DNA of 64,000 bases from Candidatus Epulonipiscium sp. (lineage in GTDB: Bacteria > Bacillota > Clostridia > Lachnospirales > Defluviitaleaceae), in the NCBI GenBank assembly GCA_012519205.1, contig JAAYQR010000019.1, positions 44,216 to 108,215 of the forward strand. Direction: 5' to 3'. The translations under genes and the position numbers were made by a program. The notes under the pieces were generated by a model. That model was not told the DNA's origin, ran no database searches, and was given only the letters and a program-made list of their open reading frames with translations. Positions 44,575 through 54,389 of this stretch are shown here, piece by piece (within the stretch, counting starts at the first letter, position 1; every line of letters starts with the position of its first letter).

Positions 44575-45848
44575 TGAGCTGCGAACAATTTAGGGAAGCA
44601 ATGTCTCCTTATATAGATGGTATGATAGCTGGAGATGAAAAAATGGAGTTTGAGGACCATTTAAAAATCTGCCACGATTGCAAAGAAGAGTTTGAGGCGC
44701 TCAAAATTATAATAGACGAAGTCCAAGGTCTGCCGGAAGAAAAACTGCCGGATTATTATCATAGAGATTTAATGTTAAAGCTTTATAAAAGTAATGAAGA
44801 TAAGTTCAATAAAAAGAGATTTTATGGTAATTGGAAAGTTTTTTCTGGCCTTGCAGCGGTTTTTATATTTTTGATTGTGATCGCAGGAAGTTTAGGAAGA
44901 ATTACAGTATATGACGAAGCAAGAAAAGAAAGTGAATTTCCTAGAGGTACAGCCGGACATACCAATGGTATATTGGCTAATGATGATACTATGAAAGAAG
45001 AAATGGAAATTCAAGATATGGCAGTAGAAACTCCACAGATGAATATTGAACTTGATTTGGTTAAAGAAAGTGAAGGTAGCAGGGGGATAACCAAAGTAAG
45101 ATCACCTGAAGTTATAAATAGAAAAATTATTTACAGCACAATGATGTCCTTGGAAGTAGAAGTATTTGACAATGCTATAAGGCAGATTCGGGATATAGCT
45201 GAACAAAGTGGGGGATATGTTGAAAATTCTTCTAGTTACATCTATCATTCCGAACCTGAAAGGGAGATATATTTAAAACAGGGCAGTATAGTTATTAGAA
45301 TTCCAGTAGATAAATACGGAGAAATTCAAACACGATTAAGCAACATGGGACATTTAATCCATCAAGAAGAAACTAGTACCAATGTGACAGAAGAATATAT
45401 AGAAACGGAAAGCCGGATTCGTATGCTAGAGGTAGAGCAGGATAGACTTTTAGAGATTATGGGTAGGGCAGATAAAGTAGAGGATTTAATTAAATTAGAA
45501 GAAAGATTAAATCAGGTTAGGACGGATTTGGAGATTTATAAAAGTAAAATCAAGAACTGGGATCAGCTTATTTCCTTCTCTACTTTTACAATAGATTTAA
45601 GAGAGGTAAAAGAGATAGAACCTATAAAAATTACTAGCCCTAACTTAAGCACAAAAATAAAATCCAGTTTTAATAAATCTTTAAATGATATAAGAAGAGA
45701 ATTTGAGGAAATCGCTATACTCATGGCATATATGGTAATTCCATTTATTTTGATGATAATTGTATTGGCAATTGCTTTTTTAGTCTTTAAACCCCTTGTT
45801 AAAATAATAATAAGAAAAATAAAAAATTGGAGGGATAAAAAATTATGA
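44574..45848 (+). CDS. Membrane anti-sigma factor with zinc finger and DUF4349 sensor domain
   Basis: A 424-residue protein. The N-terminal anti-sigma zinc finger has H29, C33 and C36 (HLKICHDC) in the ZAS pattern, cytoplasmic. A first membrane helix is at about 88-108 (KVFSGLAAVFIFLIVIAGSL). The extracytoplasmic region matches DUF4349 (ISTMMSLEVEVFDNAIRQIR-like, GGYVENSSSYIY, SIVIRIPVDKYGEIQTRL, and a coiled coil LEVEQDRLLEIMGRADKVED). A second membrane helix is at about 385-408, then a basic tail. It should hold the sigma factor at the membrane and release it by proteolysis on envelope stress. ATG 44574 overlaps the sigma stop, and its own TGA overlaps the next ATG. Confidence 0.85.
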   Translation: MSCEQFREAMSPYIDGMIAGDEKMEFEDHLKICHDCKEEFEALKIIIDEVQGLPEEKLPDYYHRDLMLKLYKSNEDKFNKKRFYGNWKVFSGLAAVFIFLIVIAGSLGRITVYDEARKESEFPRGTAGHTNGILANDDTMKEEMEIQDMAVETPQMNIELDLVKESEGSRGITKVRSPEVINRKIIYSTMMSLEVEVFDNAIRQIRDIAEQSGGYVENSSSYIYHSEPEREIYLKQGSIVIRIPVDKYGEIQTRLSNMGHLIHQEETSTNVTEEYIETESRIRMLEVEQDRLLEIMGRADKVEDLIKLEERLNQVRTDLEIYKSKIKNWDQLISFSTFTIDLREVKEIEPIKITSPNLSTKIKSSFNKSLNDIRREFEEIAILMAYMVIPFILMIIVLAIAFLVFKPLVKIIIRKIKNWRDKKL

Positions 45849-46591
45849 AAAAACTAAATCAAATTTTACCTTTAACATTAATTGCTATTCTTGTATTTAC
45901 TATGGGGGTTTTCTCCAGAGAAACCTTAAAGATAGAACCAGTGATGGCAAACATTGGGACAAATAAAACAAATACTATTACCGCAACTGGGGAGGGTGTT
46001 GTAAAGGTTAAACCTGATATTGCAAATATTACTATGGGTGTGCGCATAGAAAACAAGGATGCAAGAACCGCTCAAACAAAGAATGCAGAAAAAATGGACC
46101 AAGTTATCGCTGCCCTAAAGAAAATGGGAATAGCCGATAAGGATATACAAACATCAAATTATTCAATCTATCCCCAATATGACTGGGAAGCAAAAGGGGG
46201 AAGCAAGATAATTGGGTATACCGTAGAAAACACCATTAAAATAACTGTTAGGGATATTACAAAAGTAGGGGATGTTCTTGATATTGGTGTAGAAGAAGGA
46301 GCAAATGTTTCAAGCGGAATACAATTAAGTATTGCAGATACGGAAAAATATTATCAAGAAGCATTAAAACAGGCAGTAAATAATGCAAAAGGTAAGGCAA
46401 CAGCCATTGGAGAGGCCATAGGGGTCACTATAAAAATTCCTAGTTCAATTACAGAACAAAGTGTAGGAGGAAGAAGTGTTATATATGCTGAAGATTTACA
46501 AATGAATGTACGAAAAGAAATGGACCGAACACCTATTCAAACTGGGGAATTGGATATTCGTGCTCTAGTGGAAGTAAGTTATTCATACTAA
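45845..46591 (+). CDS. Secreted SIMPL (DUF541) domain protein
   Basis: A 248-residue exported protein with an N-terminal signal sequence (about 1-25, LPLTLIAILVFTMGVFS) and one SIMPL domain (NTITATGEGVVKVKPDIANI, TMGVRIENKDARTAQTKNAE, MDQVIAALKKMGIADKDIQT, and RALVEVSYSY at the end). SIMPL proteins are envelope proteins such as BP26 and YggE, with poorly defined roles in stress. ATG 45845 overlaps the anti-sigma TGA by four bases (ATGA), so it is the third gene of the coupled sigma operon. It ends in a terminator. Confidence 0.9.
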   Translation: MKKLNQILPLTLIAILVFTMGVFSRETLKIEPVMANIGTNKTNTITATGEGVVKVKPDIANITMGVRIENKDARTAQTKNAEKMDQVIAALKKMGIADKDIQTSNYSIYPQYDWEAKGGSKIIGYTVENTIKITVRDITKVGDVLDIGVEEGANVSSGIQLSIADTEKYYQEALKQAVNNAKGKATAIGEAIGVTIKIPSSITEQSVGGRSVIYAEDLQMNVRKEMDRTPIQTGELDIRALVEVSYSY

Positions 46592-46634
46592 TAGTCTTTT
46601 AAATAAAATACAATCTATAAAATCATAATTTTTT

Positions 46635-46664
46635 AAGTTCCGAATCAAATTCGGAACTTTTTTA
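46635..46664 (+). terminator. Rho-independent terminator of the sigma operon
   Basis: AAGTTCCGAAT (46635-46645) pairs with ATTCGGAACTT (46649-46659) around the loop CAA, followed by a run of T. It closes the three-gene sigma unit. Confidence 0.87.
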
Positions 46665-46769
46665 TGCTATAATACTAAAGGAAATATAAACATATATAGG
46701 GATTTAATTTATACCCTGTAAGATTATATTTTACGGATATTCAAGGAAGTATCTAAATGGAGGTGCAAT

Positions 46770-47630
46770 ATGCAAGGCTGGAAAATAAAATGTGTATTAT
46801 TAGCTTTAATAGGTGTTTTTATTATTTCATATATTTATATGAATGATGCGGTTATAGGAAAGCACCAAACAGAAATACATTTTCTTGAACTCCCAATAGG
46901 AGATTGCACCCTTATTAAAACAAAAGAAAAGGATATTTTAATTGGAGAGGCAGCAAAAAAGGATTCAAAACATATTATTCAGTATTTAGAAAACCAAAAA
47001 TCAGATAATGTTATAGAATTAATAATAACCTCTCCCAAGAAAACAAAAATAGAAGGATTTATAAATCTAATAGAAAAAGACAAAATTAAAAAAATATATG
47101 TTCCTCATATAAGTGAGTTGGATACAGCGGCAAATAAATTTTTAAATACTGCTAAAGATAAAGGTGTTTTGATATATCAAATTAGTGATAAAGAAAAATG
47201 GGAGATAGATGATTTAACCCTTTCATTTTTAAGACCCTCAAAAAACAGTACAGTTCCCCAATCAGAAAAAAAGGCAATAATTAAGCTTGAGTCTTCAAAG
47301 TTATCTATTTTATGCCTACCTCCTATTACAGATATGGATAAAAGGGACTTATTGCTTAATAAAAAAGAATTAAAATCTGAAATACTAAAAATTTCAGGAG
47401 CGGAAAAAGAAACTTTATTAACGAAAGATTTTCTAGACTCAATAAATCCTAAAACTATCTTATTTGGAGATAATACAAAGGTAAAGGAAAAGGATTTAAG
47501 AGCCATTTATGAATGGAACCCTAAAACAAATCTTTTTTCAATTTACCAAGAAGGGGATATTATATTATATAAAGATAGGAAAAAGTATAAAATGACAACA
47601 AAGCGAGTGATGAATATTAGGATTCAGTAA
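46770..47630 (+). CDS. Membrane-anchored ComEC-type beta-lactamase-fold protein lacking metal ligands
   Basis: A 286-residue protein with an N-terminal membrane helix (about 5-25, IKCVLLALIGVFIISYIYM) and an outside domain. The layout parallels ComEC C-terminal metallo-beta-lactamase domains: EIHFLELPIGDCTLIKTKEK corresponds to the usual FLDVGQGDSxLI, and IIQYLENQKSDNVIELIITS comes before the motif position. But the metal motif (typically THxHxDHIGG) reads TSPKKTKIEG, with no His. Loss of the ligands suggests a non-catalytic binding protein. GGAGG precedes the ATG. polA begins 18 bases after its stop. The call is by motif layout only. Confidence 0.6.
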   Translation: MQGWKIKCVLLALIGVFIISYIYMNDAVIGKHQTEIHFLELPIGDCTLIKTKEKDILIGEAAKKDSKHIIQYLENQKSDNVIELIITSPKKTKIEGFINLIEKDKIKKIYVPHISELDTAANKFLNTAKDKGVLIYQISDKEKWEIDDLTLSFLRPSKNSTVPQSEKKAIIKLESSKLSILCLPPITDMDKRDLLLNKKELKSEILKISGAEKETLLTKDFLDSINPKTILFGDNTKVKEKDLRAIYEWNPKTNLFSIYQEGDIILYKDRKKYKMTTKRVMNIRIQ

Positions 47631-47648
47631 AAGACAAGGAGAATAGAT

Positions 47649-50324
47649 ATGAAAAAGATTATGTTAATTGATGGCAATAGTATTATAAATAGGGCATTTT
47701 ACGGGATACCATTACTAACAAATTCACAGGGAGTATATACTAACGGTGTATTTGGTTTTTTGAACATCCTATTTAAATTATTAGATGAAGATAAACCGGA
47801 ATATATAGCCGTTGCTTTTGATTTAAAAGCACCTACTTTTAGGCATAAGGTATTTAAAGAATATAAGGGAAATAGAAAAGGAATGCCAGAGGAATTAAGG
47901 CCACAAATACAATTATTAAAAGATATCTTAGATGCTATGGATATTACTAGATTAGAAAAAGAAGGGTACGAAGCCGATGATATTTTAGGAACTGTTGCAA
48001 AAAAGGCAGAGGCCTCTGGAATGCAACCGATTGTAATATCTGGAGATAGAGATTTATTGCAATTGGCCACTGACATTATAAAAATTAGAATCCCTAAAAC
48101 CAAAAGGGGTGGAACAGAGGTAGAGGATTATTTTGCCAAAGATTTGATTGGAAAAATAGGCGTTACCCCCCTCGAATACATAGATGTAAAGGCTTTAATG
48201 GGGGATTCTTCGGATAATATTCCAGGGGTTCCAGGTATAGGAGAAAAAACTGCTTTAAAGGTTATCCAAGAATATCACAGTATAGAAAATGCCATTAGCC
48301 ATGTAGAAGAGATTAAACCTAATAGGGCTTCAAAAAACCTAAAAACTTATGAAGAGCAGGCAAGAAAAAGTAAGTTTTTGGCGACTATCTGTACTGAAGT
48401 ACCTGTTGAAATAGAATGGGAAAGACTAAAAATAAAATCCTTCATAAACTCTAAAACATATGAATTATTTAGGCAACTAGAATTTAAAAGTCTGTTGGAT
48501 AAACTTAATTTTTCTAAGGAACCTGATAATAGTTTTGAAAATAAAAATGTAGTTAATAGAGAATATAAGGCCATAAAATCCAAGAAAGGGTTCGAAGATT
48601 TTATAGAAAAGGTCTTAGGTTTAAAGAAAACTTCTTTTATTATTTTTTCTGATAAAGATAAGGTTTTAGGAATAAGTTTTTGTCATGAGAAATGCGAAGG
48701 AATATGGGTAGAACCTTCAAAAGATCTATCCATGGAAGACATAATGAAAATATCAAAACCTCTATTTGAGTCTAATAATATTGGAAAAATAGCCCATCAA
48801 GCAAAACAGGATATGCATATCTTAAAAAGATTTGATATTATTTTAAACAATCTTGTGTTCGATACGATGGTCGCAGGCTATGTATTAAACCCGACGAGGG
48901 AAACATATGCATACGATGATTTAGCCCAAGAATTTTTGGGAGAAGTCATTCCTAGTGAAGAAGAGGTCTTGGGTAAAGGGAAAAGCAAAAAATCCATTAT
49001 GGATTTAGAAGAAGATGTAAGGACACAATTTACAGCCAATCAGGCGTATATAATTTTTAATTCAGAAGAGAAAATGAAAGATAAATTAAAGGAAAATAAC
49101 CAAGAAATGCTTTATTATGAGGTGGAACACCCTCTTATTGAAGTTTTATTTAAAATGGAAGACCAAGGGTTTAAGGTTGATATTAATAAGCTAAAAGAAT
49201 ACACTTATGAATTAGAAGGAAAAATTAGTATTCTTACGGAAGAAATATATGAATTAGCGGGAGAAGAATTTAATATTAATTCACCAAAACAATTAGGAAT
49301 AATACTTTTTGAAAAATTAAAACTTCCTGTGGAAAAGAAGACAAAAACAGGATATTCAACTGCTGCAGAAGTATTAGATAAATTAAAAAACAAGCATACT
49401 ATTGTGGAAAAAATATTAGAATACAGACAATTGGTTAAGCTAAAAACTACCTATGGAGACGGATTATTTGCTGTTGTTAACAAAGAAACCAATAAGATAC
49501 ATTCTACTTTTAATCAGACTATAACTGCCACTGGTAGAATAAGCAGTACAGAACCCAATCTTCAAAATATACCAATTAAGCTGGATATGGGAAGGAAAAT
49601 TAGAAGGGTATTTATTCCTAGCAATGAGGAGTATTTATTATTAGATGCGGATTACTCCCAAATTGAACTTAGAGTCTTGGGACATATTGCTAAGGACGAA
49701 ACCCTTATTAATGCTTTTCGAACTGGGGAAGATATTCATAGAATTACTGCCTCACAGGTATTTAAGGTACCTTTTGATGAAGTAACACAAAGGCAAAGAA
49801 ATGATGCTAAGGCTGTGAACTTTGGGATTGTGTACGGGATAGGAGCCTTTAGCTTAAGCCAAGACTTAAATATTTCTAGGAAAGAGGCAGAAAAGTATAT
49901 AGAAGGTTATTTTGAAAAGTATCCCAATGTACGAAAGTACATGGATGCAACAATTAATGAGACTAGAAAACTAGGATACGTATCCACCCTTTTTGGAAGA
50001 AGAAGGGAAGTTGCTGATATCAATTCAAAAAACTTTATGCGCCGTTCTTTTGGTGAAAGGGTTGCCATGAATACGCCCATTCAAGGAACTGCTGCAGATA
50101 TAATTAAAATTGCTATGATTAAGGTATTTAATAGGCTAAAAGAAAGGAAATTAAAATCTAGATTGATACTTCAAGTTCATGATGAACTTATAATTGAAGT
50201 ACATAAAGATGAGATTGAAGAGGTTAAGGAAATTCTTAGACATGAAATGGAATATGCTGTAGAATTAGATGTGCCCTTGGAAATAGATATGCACCTAGGA
50301 AAAAGCTGGTTTGAAACCAAATAA
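47649..50324 (+). CDS. polA: DNA polymerase I
   Basis: An 891-residue replication and repair enzyme. The N-terminal 5' nuclease has MLIDGNSIINRAFYGIP, EYIAVAFDLKAPTFRHK, EYKGNRKGMPEELRPQ, and GVPGIGEKTALK. The 3'-5' exonuclease domain (about 300-480) is degenerate: FIIFSDKDK replaces the DxE motif and the last conserved Asp is missing, so proofreading is unlikely, as in many Firmicutes. The polymerase has TGRISSTEPNLQNIP, LDADYSQIELRVLGH, RNDAKAVNFGIVYGIGAF and QVHDELIIEV. AAGGAG precedes the ATG. coaE follows, then slt, as a likely operon. Confidence 0.97.
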   Translation: MKKIMLIDGNSIINRAFYGIPLLTNSQGVYTNGVFGFLNILFKLLDEDKPEYIAVAFDLKAPTFRHKVFKEYKGNRKGMPEELRPQIQLLKDILDAMDITRLEKEGYEADDILGTVAKKAEASGMQPIVISGDRDLLQLATDIIKIRIPKTKRGGTEVEDYFAKDLIGKIGVTPLEYIDVKALMGDSSDNIPGVPGIGEKTALKVIQEYHSIENAISHVEEIKPNRASKNLKTYEEQARKSKFLATICTEVPVEIEWERLKIKSFINSKTYELFRQLEFKSLLDKLNFSKEPDNSFENKNVVNREYKAIKSKKGFEDFIEKVLGLKKTSFIIFSDKDKVLGISFCHEKCEGIWVEPSKDLSMEDIMKISKPLFESNNIGKIAHQAKQDMHILKRFDIILNNLVFDTMVAGYVLNPTRETYAYDDLAQEFLGEVIPSEEEVLGKGKSKKSIMDLEEDVRTQFTANQAYIIFNSEEKMKDKLKENNQEMLYYEVEHPLIEVLFKMEDQGFKVDINKLKEYTYELEGKISILTEEIYELAGEEFNINSPKQLGIILFEKLKLPVEKKTKTGYSTAAEVLDKLKNKHTIVEKILEYRQLVKLKTTYGDGLFAVVNKETNKIHSTFNQTITATGRISSTEPNLQNIPIKLDMGRKIRRVFIPSNEEYLLLDADYSQIELRVLGHIAKDETLINAFRTGEDIHRITASQVFKVPFDEVTQRQRNDAKAVNFGIVYGIGAFSLSQDLNISRKEAEKYIEGYFEKYPNVRKYMDATINETRKLGYVSTLFGRRREVADINSKNFMRRSFGERVAMNTPIQGTAADIIKIAMIKVFNRLKERKLKSRLILQVHDELIIEVHKDEIEEVKEILRHEMEYAVELDVPLEIDMHLGKSWFETK

Positions 50325-50335
50325 TGGAGGGAATA

Positions 50336-50929
50336 ATGAAGGTTATTGGATTAACAGGGGGAAGTGGCAGTGGAAAGAGCACGATTTCAATGTTGCTAAA
50401 GGAAATGACAAAGACTTATATAATTGATGCAGATAAAATAGGTCATAAGATTATATTAAAGGGTCAAGAAGCATATTACTTAATTATTAGAAGTTTTGAC
50501 AGAACGATTTTAAAAGAAGATGGAGAGATTAATAGAAGAAAGCTTGGAGAAATCGTCTTTTCTAATAAATTATTTTTAAATATCCTAAATCAAATTACCC
50601 ACCCGAAAATAAAAGAGGAAATTATTAAGGAGATAAATCAAGTTAAAAAGACCCCAGATTTCTATGATTACATCATAATTGATGCCGCTCTTTTGATTGA
50701 ATCAGGATTGTATGAATTAACAGATGAAATATGGGCGGTTTATGCTGATGTAGAGACTAGGATACAAAGAATAATGCTAAGGGATGGGCTAAACAGGAAT
50801 GATGCTAAGACCCGCATTCATTCCCAGATGCCTTGGAAAGAAATGAAAAAATATGCGGATAGAATCATTGATAATGGGAAAGACAGGGAACTTACAAAAA
50901 AACAGCTAAGAAATATTATAGAAAGATAA
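50336..50929 (+). CDS. coaE: Dephospho-CoA kinase
   Basis: Last step of coenzyme A synthesis, phosphorylating dephospho-CoA at the 3' hydroxyl. The P-loop is GLTGGSGSGKST, the CoA motif is IIDADKIGH, and NQITHPKIKEEI is conserved. The LID region is RIQRIMLRDGLNRNDAKTRI with ADRIIDNGKD near the end. It has 197 residues. The start is ATG 50336, 5 bases after GGAGG (50326-50330); ATG 50324 shares bases with the polA stop. polA-coaE order is common in Gram-positive bacteria. Confidence 0.95.
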   Translation: MKVIGLTGGSGSGKSTISMLLKEMTKTYIIDADKIGHKIILKGQEAYYLIIRSFDRTILKEDGEINRRKLGEIVFSNKLFLNILNQITHPKIKEEIIKEINQVKKTPDFYDYIIIDAALLIESGLYELTDEIWAVYADVETRIQRIMLRDGLNRNDAKTRIHSQMPWKEMKKYADRIIDNGKDRELTKKQLRNIIER

Positions 50930-50948
50930 ATTTTAGAGGAGATAATAT

Positions 50949-51518
50949 ATGTCATATATAATAGATCTTCGTAGGGGAAAAATTAAATTATTGATGTTCA
51001 TTGTGCTTTTTTGTGCTATAATCTATATTGTTTTTTCAATCTTAATCCGTGCATTTTTTTATCCTATAAAATATGAAACCTTAGTCAATAAGTATTCTAA
51101 ACAATATGAATTGGATTCTCACCTTGTTTTTTCTATTATTAGAACTGAAAGCAAATTTAATCCCAAGGCACAATCCCCCAAAAATGCAAAAGGTCTTATG
51201 CAAATTACTGATAAAACTGGGGAATGGGCTGCAAGGGAAATAGGGATAGAAGGTTATTCTAGTGAAAAGCTATATGATCCTGAAATTAATATCCAAATGG
51301 GTTGTTGGTATATAAAAAGGCTTTTGATACAGTATAATAATGTTGATACTGCTTTGGCTGCATACAATGCTGGTAGTGGCAATGTATCTAAGTGGCTAAA
51401 AAATGAAGAGTATAGTAAAGACGGGGAAAATCTTATTATAATTCCATTTAAAGAAACAAGAGAATATGTAAAAAAGGTATCAAAGGCTAGGATACAATAC
51501 AAACGCCTTTACAAGTAA
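50949..51518 (+). CDS. Lytic transglycosylase (SLT domain), membrane anchored
   Basis: A 189-residue protein with an N-terminal helix (about 13-35, KLLMFIVLFCAIIYIVFSIL) and one SLT domain. Catalytic Glu is in SIIRTESKFNPKAQSPKNAK, then GLMQITDKTGEWAA, NIQMGCWYIKRLLIQYNN and DTALAAYNAGSGNVSKWL. It cleaves glycan strands by a non-hydrolytic mechanism and acts in wall remodelling, possibly near the spore. AGAGGAGA lies before the ATG. It follows coaE after 19 bases and is probably cotranscribed with polA-coaE. Confidence 0.93.
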   Translation: MSYIIDLRRGKIKLLMFIVLFCAIIYIVFSILIRAFFYPIKYETLVNKYSKQYELDSHLVFSIIRTESKFNPKAQSPKNAKGLMQITDKTGEWAAREIGIEGYSSEKLYDPEINIQMGCWYIKRLLIQYNNVDTALAAYNAGSGNVSKWLKNEEYSKDGENLIIIPFKETREYVKKVSKARIQYKRLYK

Positions 51519-51619
51519 TGGATTATAGGATTTGATTGAATAAGGATTCTTAGGAAATACATACAATAAACCAAAATATAATTACAATGGCATAAATGGT
51601 CTAGGAAGGTGCGATAAAA

Positions 51620-53299
51620 GTGTTTAAAAGACTAAAATTAACTTTGATTTTTATTTCTTTAATAGTTCTAATAACGGGCTGTGCTAAGGATGGCATTAAA
51701 GATACCCAGCCCCCAAAAACTGAGGATGAGGTGCAAGAAGAAATACCAAAGGAACCTTCTAAGGGGGGAGAAATGGTTCTGGCAATTCGAACCCCTAAAA
51801 CCTTAAATCCTTTATTAAATGAAGAGTATACTGTTGATCAAGCACTTAAACTTATTTTTGACTCTTTAATTGATTTTGATGATACGCAAAAACCAATCCC
51901 AAACTTAGCCTCAAACTGGAAATTTTCTAATGATGGAGTTACAGTTACAATCAAACTTAGGGAAGATGTTAAATGGCATGATGGAACTAGATTTACCGCA
52001 GAAGATGTTATTTTTTCTTTAGATACCATTAAAAATTCCTTAGACACCTCCCCTTATAAACGATGTATGCAAAATGTCATTTCATATAAACCTATAGACG
52101 AATACTCTATTAAAATTAATTATAATCAGCCTTTTAGCGGAGCAATATATGCCTTGTATTTTCCGATTATTCCTGCTCATGTATATGGGGAGCAAAATGT
52201 AGATACAATGAATCAAGTAAATCCTGTGGGAACAGGGGCATATCAGATGGACGGATATTCATTGACTAAAGAATTAAATTTAAGGGCAAATTCTGACTGG
52301 TTTAAAGGTGAACCATACATTGAAAAAATAAAGGTAGTAGTTACTCCTGATGAAGAAACAGATCTTTATTCCTTTGACCAGGGGCAGCTAGATTTAATTG
52401 GGACAGATATCGTTGATTGGGAAAAATATGCACAAAAAGACAACACGCAAATTCATGAATACACAACTTCTCATTATGATTTCATAGGGTTTAACTTTAA
52501 CAAACCCTTGTTTCAGGATAAAAAATTAAGAAAGGCTATAGCTTATGCAATTGACAGAAAAAGGCTATTAGAAAATTATTATTTAAACCATGGAATTATA
52601 ACAGAGGTTCCGATAAACCCCAAGTCCTGGCTTTATACTGAAGAGACTGAAAGATATGATTTTAATATAGAAAAATCAAAAGGGCTTCTCGCAGAATCGG
52701 GATGGAAGGACTTAGATCAGGATGGGATATTAGATAAAGAAGTCAATGGGATTAAGACAAGTATTAGCTTTAATTTACTTGTTGCTTCGGAGAACCCTGA
52801 AAGAAAAGAGGTCGCATATGAGATTCAAAATATGTTAGAAGAGGTAGGAATAAAGATTCAAGTAGAGGAAATAAATCAAGAGGAATTATTAAATAGATTA
52901 AACTCTAAAAACTTTGATGTTTTCCTTGGGGGCTGGAAACTTTCACCGATTCCAAATTATAGTTTTGCCTTTCATTCTTCAGAAATAGAAAACGGTACCA
53001 ATTACATTTCATATAAAAGCGCCGTGATGGATAATCTCCTAGCACAGACATTTAATGCGATAGGCGAAGAAAAAATGAAAGAGGAATATGATAAGCTCCA
53101 AAAATTTATTGCCGATGAATTACCTTATATAAGTTTATATTTTAGAAATGCAGCACTTATTACCAATGAAAGAATCCAGGGTAAGATTAATCCGCAAAAG
53201 GAATTCTACATCGGAAATATAAAGGATTGGTTTATTTATGAGGCTCCCAATACTAATAAGGAAGAAGTTGAAGATAAGGAACTACCCATAAACGAATAA
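51620..53299 (+). CDS. Peptide-binding lipoprotein of an ABC importer (SBP_bac_5 family)
   Basis: A 559-residue oligopeptide/dipeptide-type solute-binding protein. The lipobox is LITGC (Cys21), followed by a charged linker. Family motifs include PKTLNPLLNEEYTVDQALKL, NLASNWKFSNDGVTVTIKLR, EDVKWHDGTRFTAEDVIFSL, VNPVGTGAYQMDGYS, and AIAYAIDRKRLLENYY. The nature of the ligand is not visible. No permease or ATPase gene for it lies in this window, so it may serve a distant transporter. GTG start after GAAGGTGCGA. It ends in a long-loop hairpin at 53308. Confidence 0.92.
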   Translation: MFKRLKLTLIFISLIVLITGCAKDGIKDTQPPKTEDEVQEEIPKEPSKGGEMVLAIRTPKTLNPLLNEEYTVDQALKLIFDSLIDFDDTQKPIPNLASNWKFSNDGVTVTIKLREDVKWHDGTRFTAEDVIFSLDTIKNSLDTSPYKRCMQNVISYKPIDEYSIKINYNQPFSGAIYALYFPIIPAHVYGEQNVDTMNQVNPVGTGAYQMDGYSLTKELNLRANSDWFKGEPYIEKIKVVVTPDEETDLYSFDQGQLDLIGTDIVDWEKYAQKDNTQIHEYTTSHYDFIGFNFNKPLFQDKKLRKAIAYAIDRKRLLENYYLNHGIITEVPINPKSWLYTEETERYDFNIEKSKGLLAESGWKDLDQDGILDKEVNGIKTSISFNLLVASENPERKEVAYEIQNMLEEVGIKIQVEEINQEELLNRLNSKNFDVFLGGWKLSPIPNYSFAFHSSEIENGTNYISYKSAVMDNLLAQTFNAIGEEKMKEEYDKLQKFIADELPYISLYFRNAALITNERIQGKINPQKEFYIGNIKDWFIYEAPNTNKEEVEDKELPINE

Positions 53300-53307
53300 G
53301 ACATTAG

Positions 53308-53352
53308 AATTCCTATATTCATGATTGTATCAGAGCAATATAGGAATTTTTT
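53308..53352 (+). terminator. Rho-independent terminator
   Basis: AATTCCTATA (53308-53317) pairs with TATAGGAATT (53339-53348) around a 21-base loop, followed by TTTTT. It closes the peptide-binding lipoprotein gene. Confidence 0.7.
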
Positions 53353-53416
53353 TGAACCTTCTTCTGAATAGGTGAATATAATACTATCGATTATATTCTG
53401 AACGGGAGAGGTAGGA

Positions 53417-54294
53417 ATGAAGATTGGTTTAGCCCTATCCGGTGGTGGGGCAAAAGGCATGTCTCATATAGGGGCCCTTAGGGCTTTGATTGAAAGTGGA
53501 ATAAAACCTGATTTGGTAGGGGGGCTAGTTCGGGAGCTATTGTAGCTGGATTATATGGTTGCGGATACAATCCTATAGAGATTGAGAAAATCGTGAAAGG
53601 CAATTTAGGAAATATTATCGATGTGAATTATTATAAGATAATTTGTAGCCTACTAAATTTTTATCAAATCAAGACAAAAGAATTAAGTGGGCTTATAAAA
53701 GGCGAGAAAATAGAAAGAATCCTTAAGTATTATACCAATAATCAAGATATAAGGGATACTAAAATTCCTGTTGTGCTGTCCGCAACAAGAGTAGATAATG
53801 GGGATAGCTTTTACTTTGTATCCAATAAAATGAACTTACTTAATGAAAGAAAGATAAAATATATAGATAGTATAAATTTGGGAGAGGCCATTAGAGCAAG
53901 TATTTCTTTCCCGGTGATATTCCAGCCTAAAAAAATATTATATAATAATGAGTATGTGTCATTAATGGATGGCGGAATTATAGATAATATCCCCATTAGG
54001 ATATTGCAAAAAATGGGAGCGGATATAGTCATAGGAATTAATCTAGGATATAATGGACGGGTAGATAGTAGTATAGATAATTTTATAGAGATAGGGGAAC
54101 AGGCAGTAGCAATTATGTCTTATATGATTACAAGGAAAGAATATAAAGAACCCGAACCCGAAATCTATATTTATAATCCGGAAATATGGGATATCTCTTT
54201 ACTCCAGTTATCAGCAATTGATAAATCCATAGAGAGGGGATATACCGCTATGAAAAAACATATCCCTGCTATAAAACGAAAGTTTAACATATGA
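53417..54294 (+). pseudogene. Patatin-like phospholipase (RssA type), frameshifted in a G run
   Basis: The gene starts at ATG 53417 after GAGAGGTAGG. The first part reads [20 protein letters not shown] and carries the oxyanion motif GGGAKG. It continues [16 protein letters not shown], then runs into a stop. The rest (open from 53593 or earlier) includes [10 protein letters not shown] and the DGG catalytic motif LMDGGIIDNIPI. The run of six G (53519-53524) needs one more base to restore [11 protein letters not shown], the expected GxSxG nucleophile elbow. There is no other lesion. The repaired protein would have about 292 residues. It may be a sequencing error, a recent mutation, or slippage. 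Confidence 0.8.
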
Positions 54295-54389
54295 TTGGAA
54301 GTAAAAACTGCTATATATTTTTACTGTAAAATATTACAAAAGAAATACAATAACCCGATATATATAAAATAATACATGGGGGTAGAAGG

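Noticed and set aside
47699..48103. 134-residue minus-strand frame in polA
   Set aside because: Antisense shadow of the conserved 5' nuclease domain.
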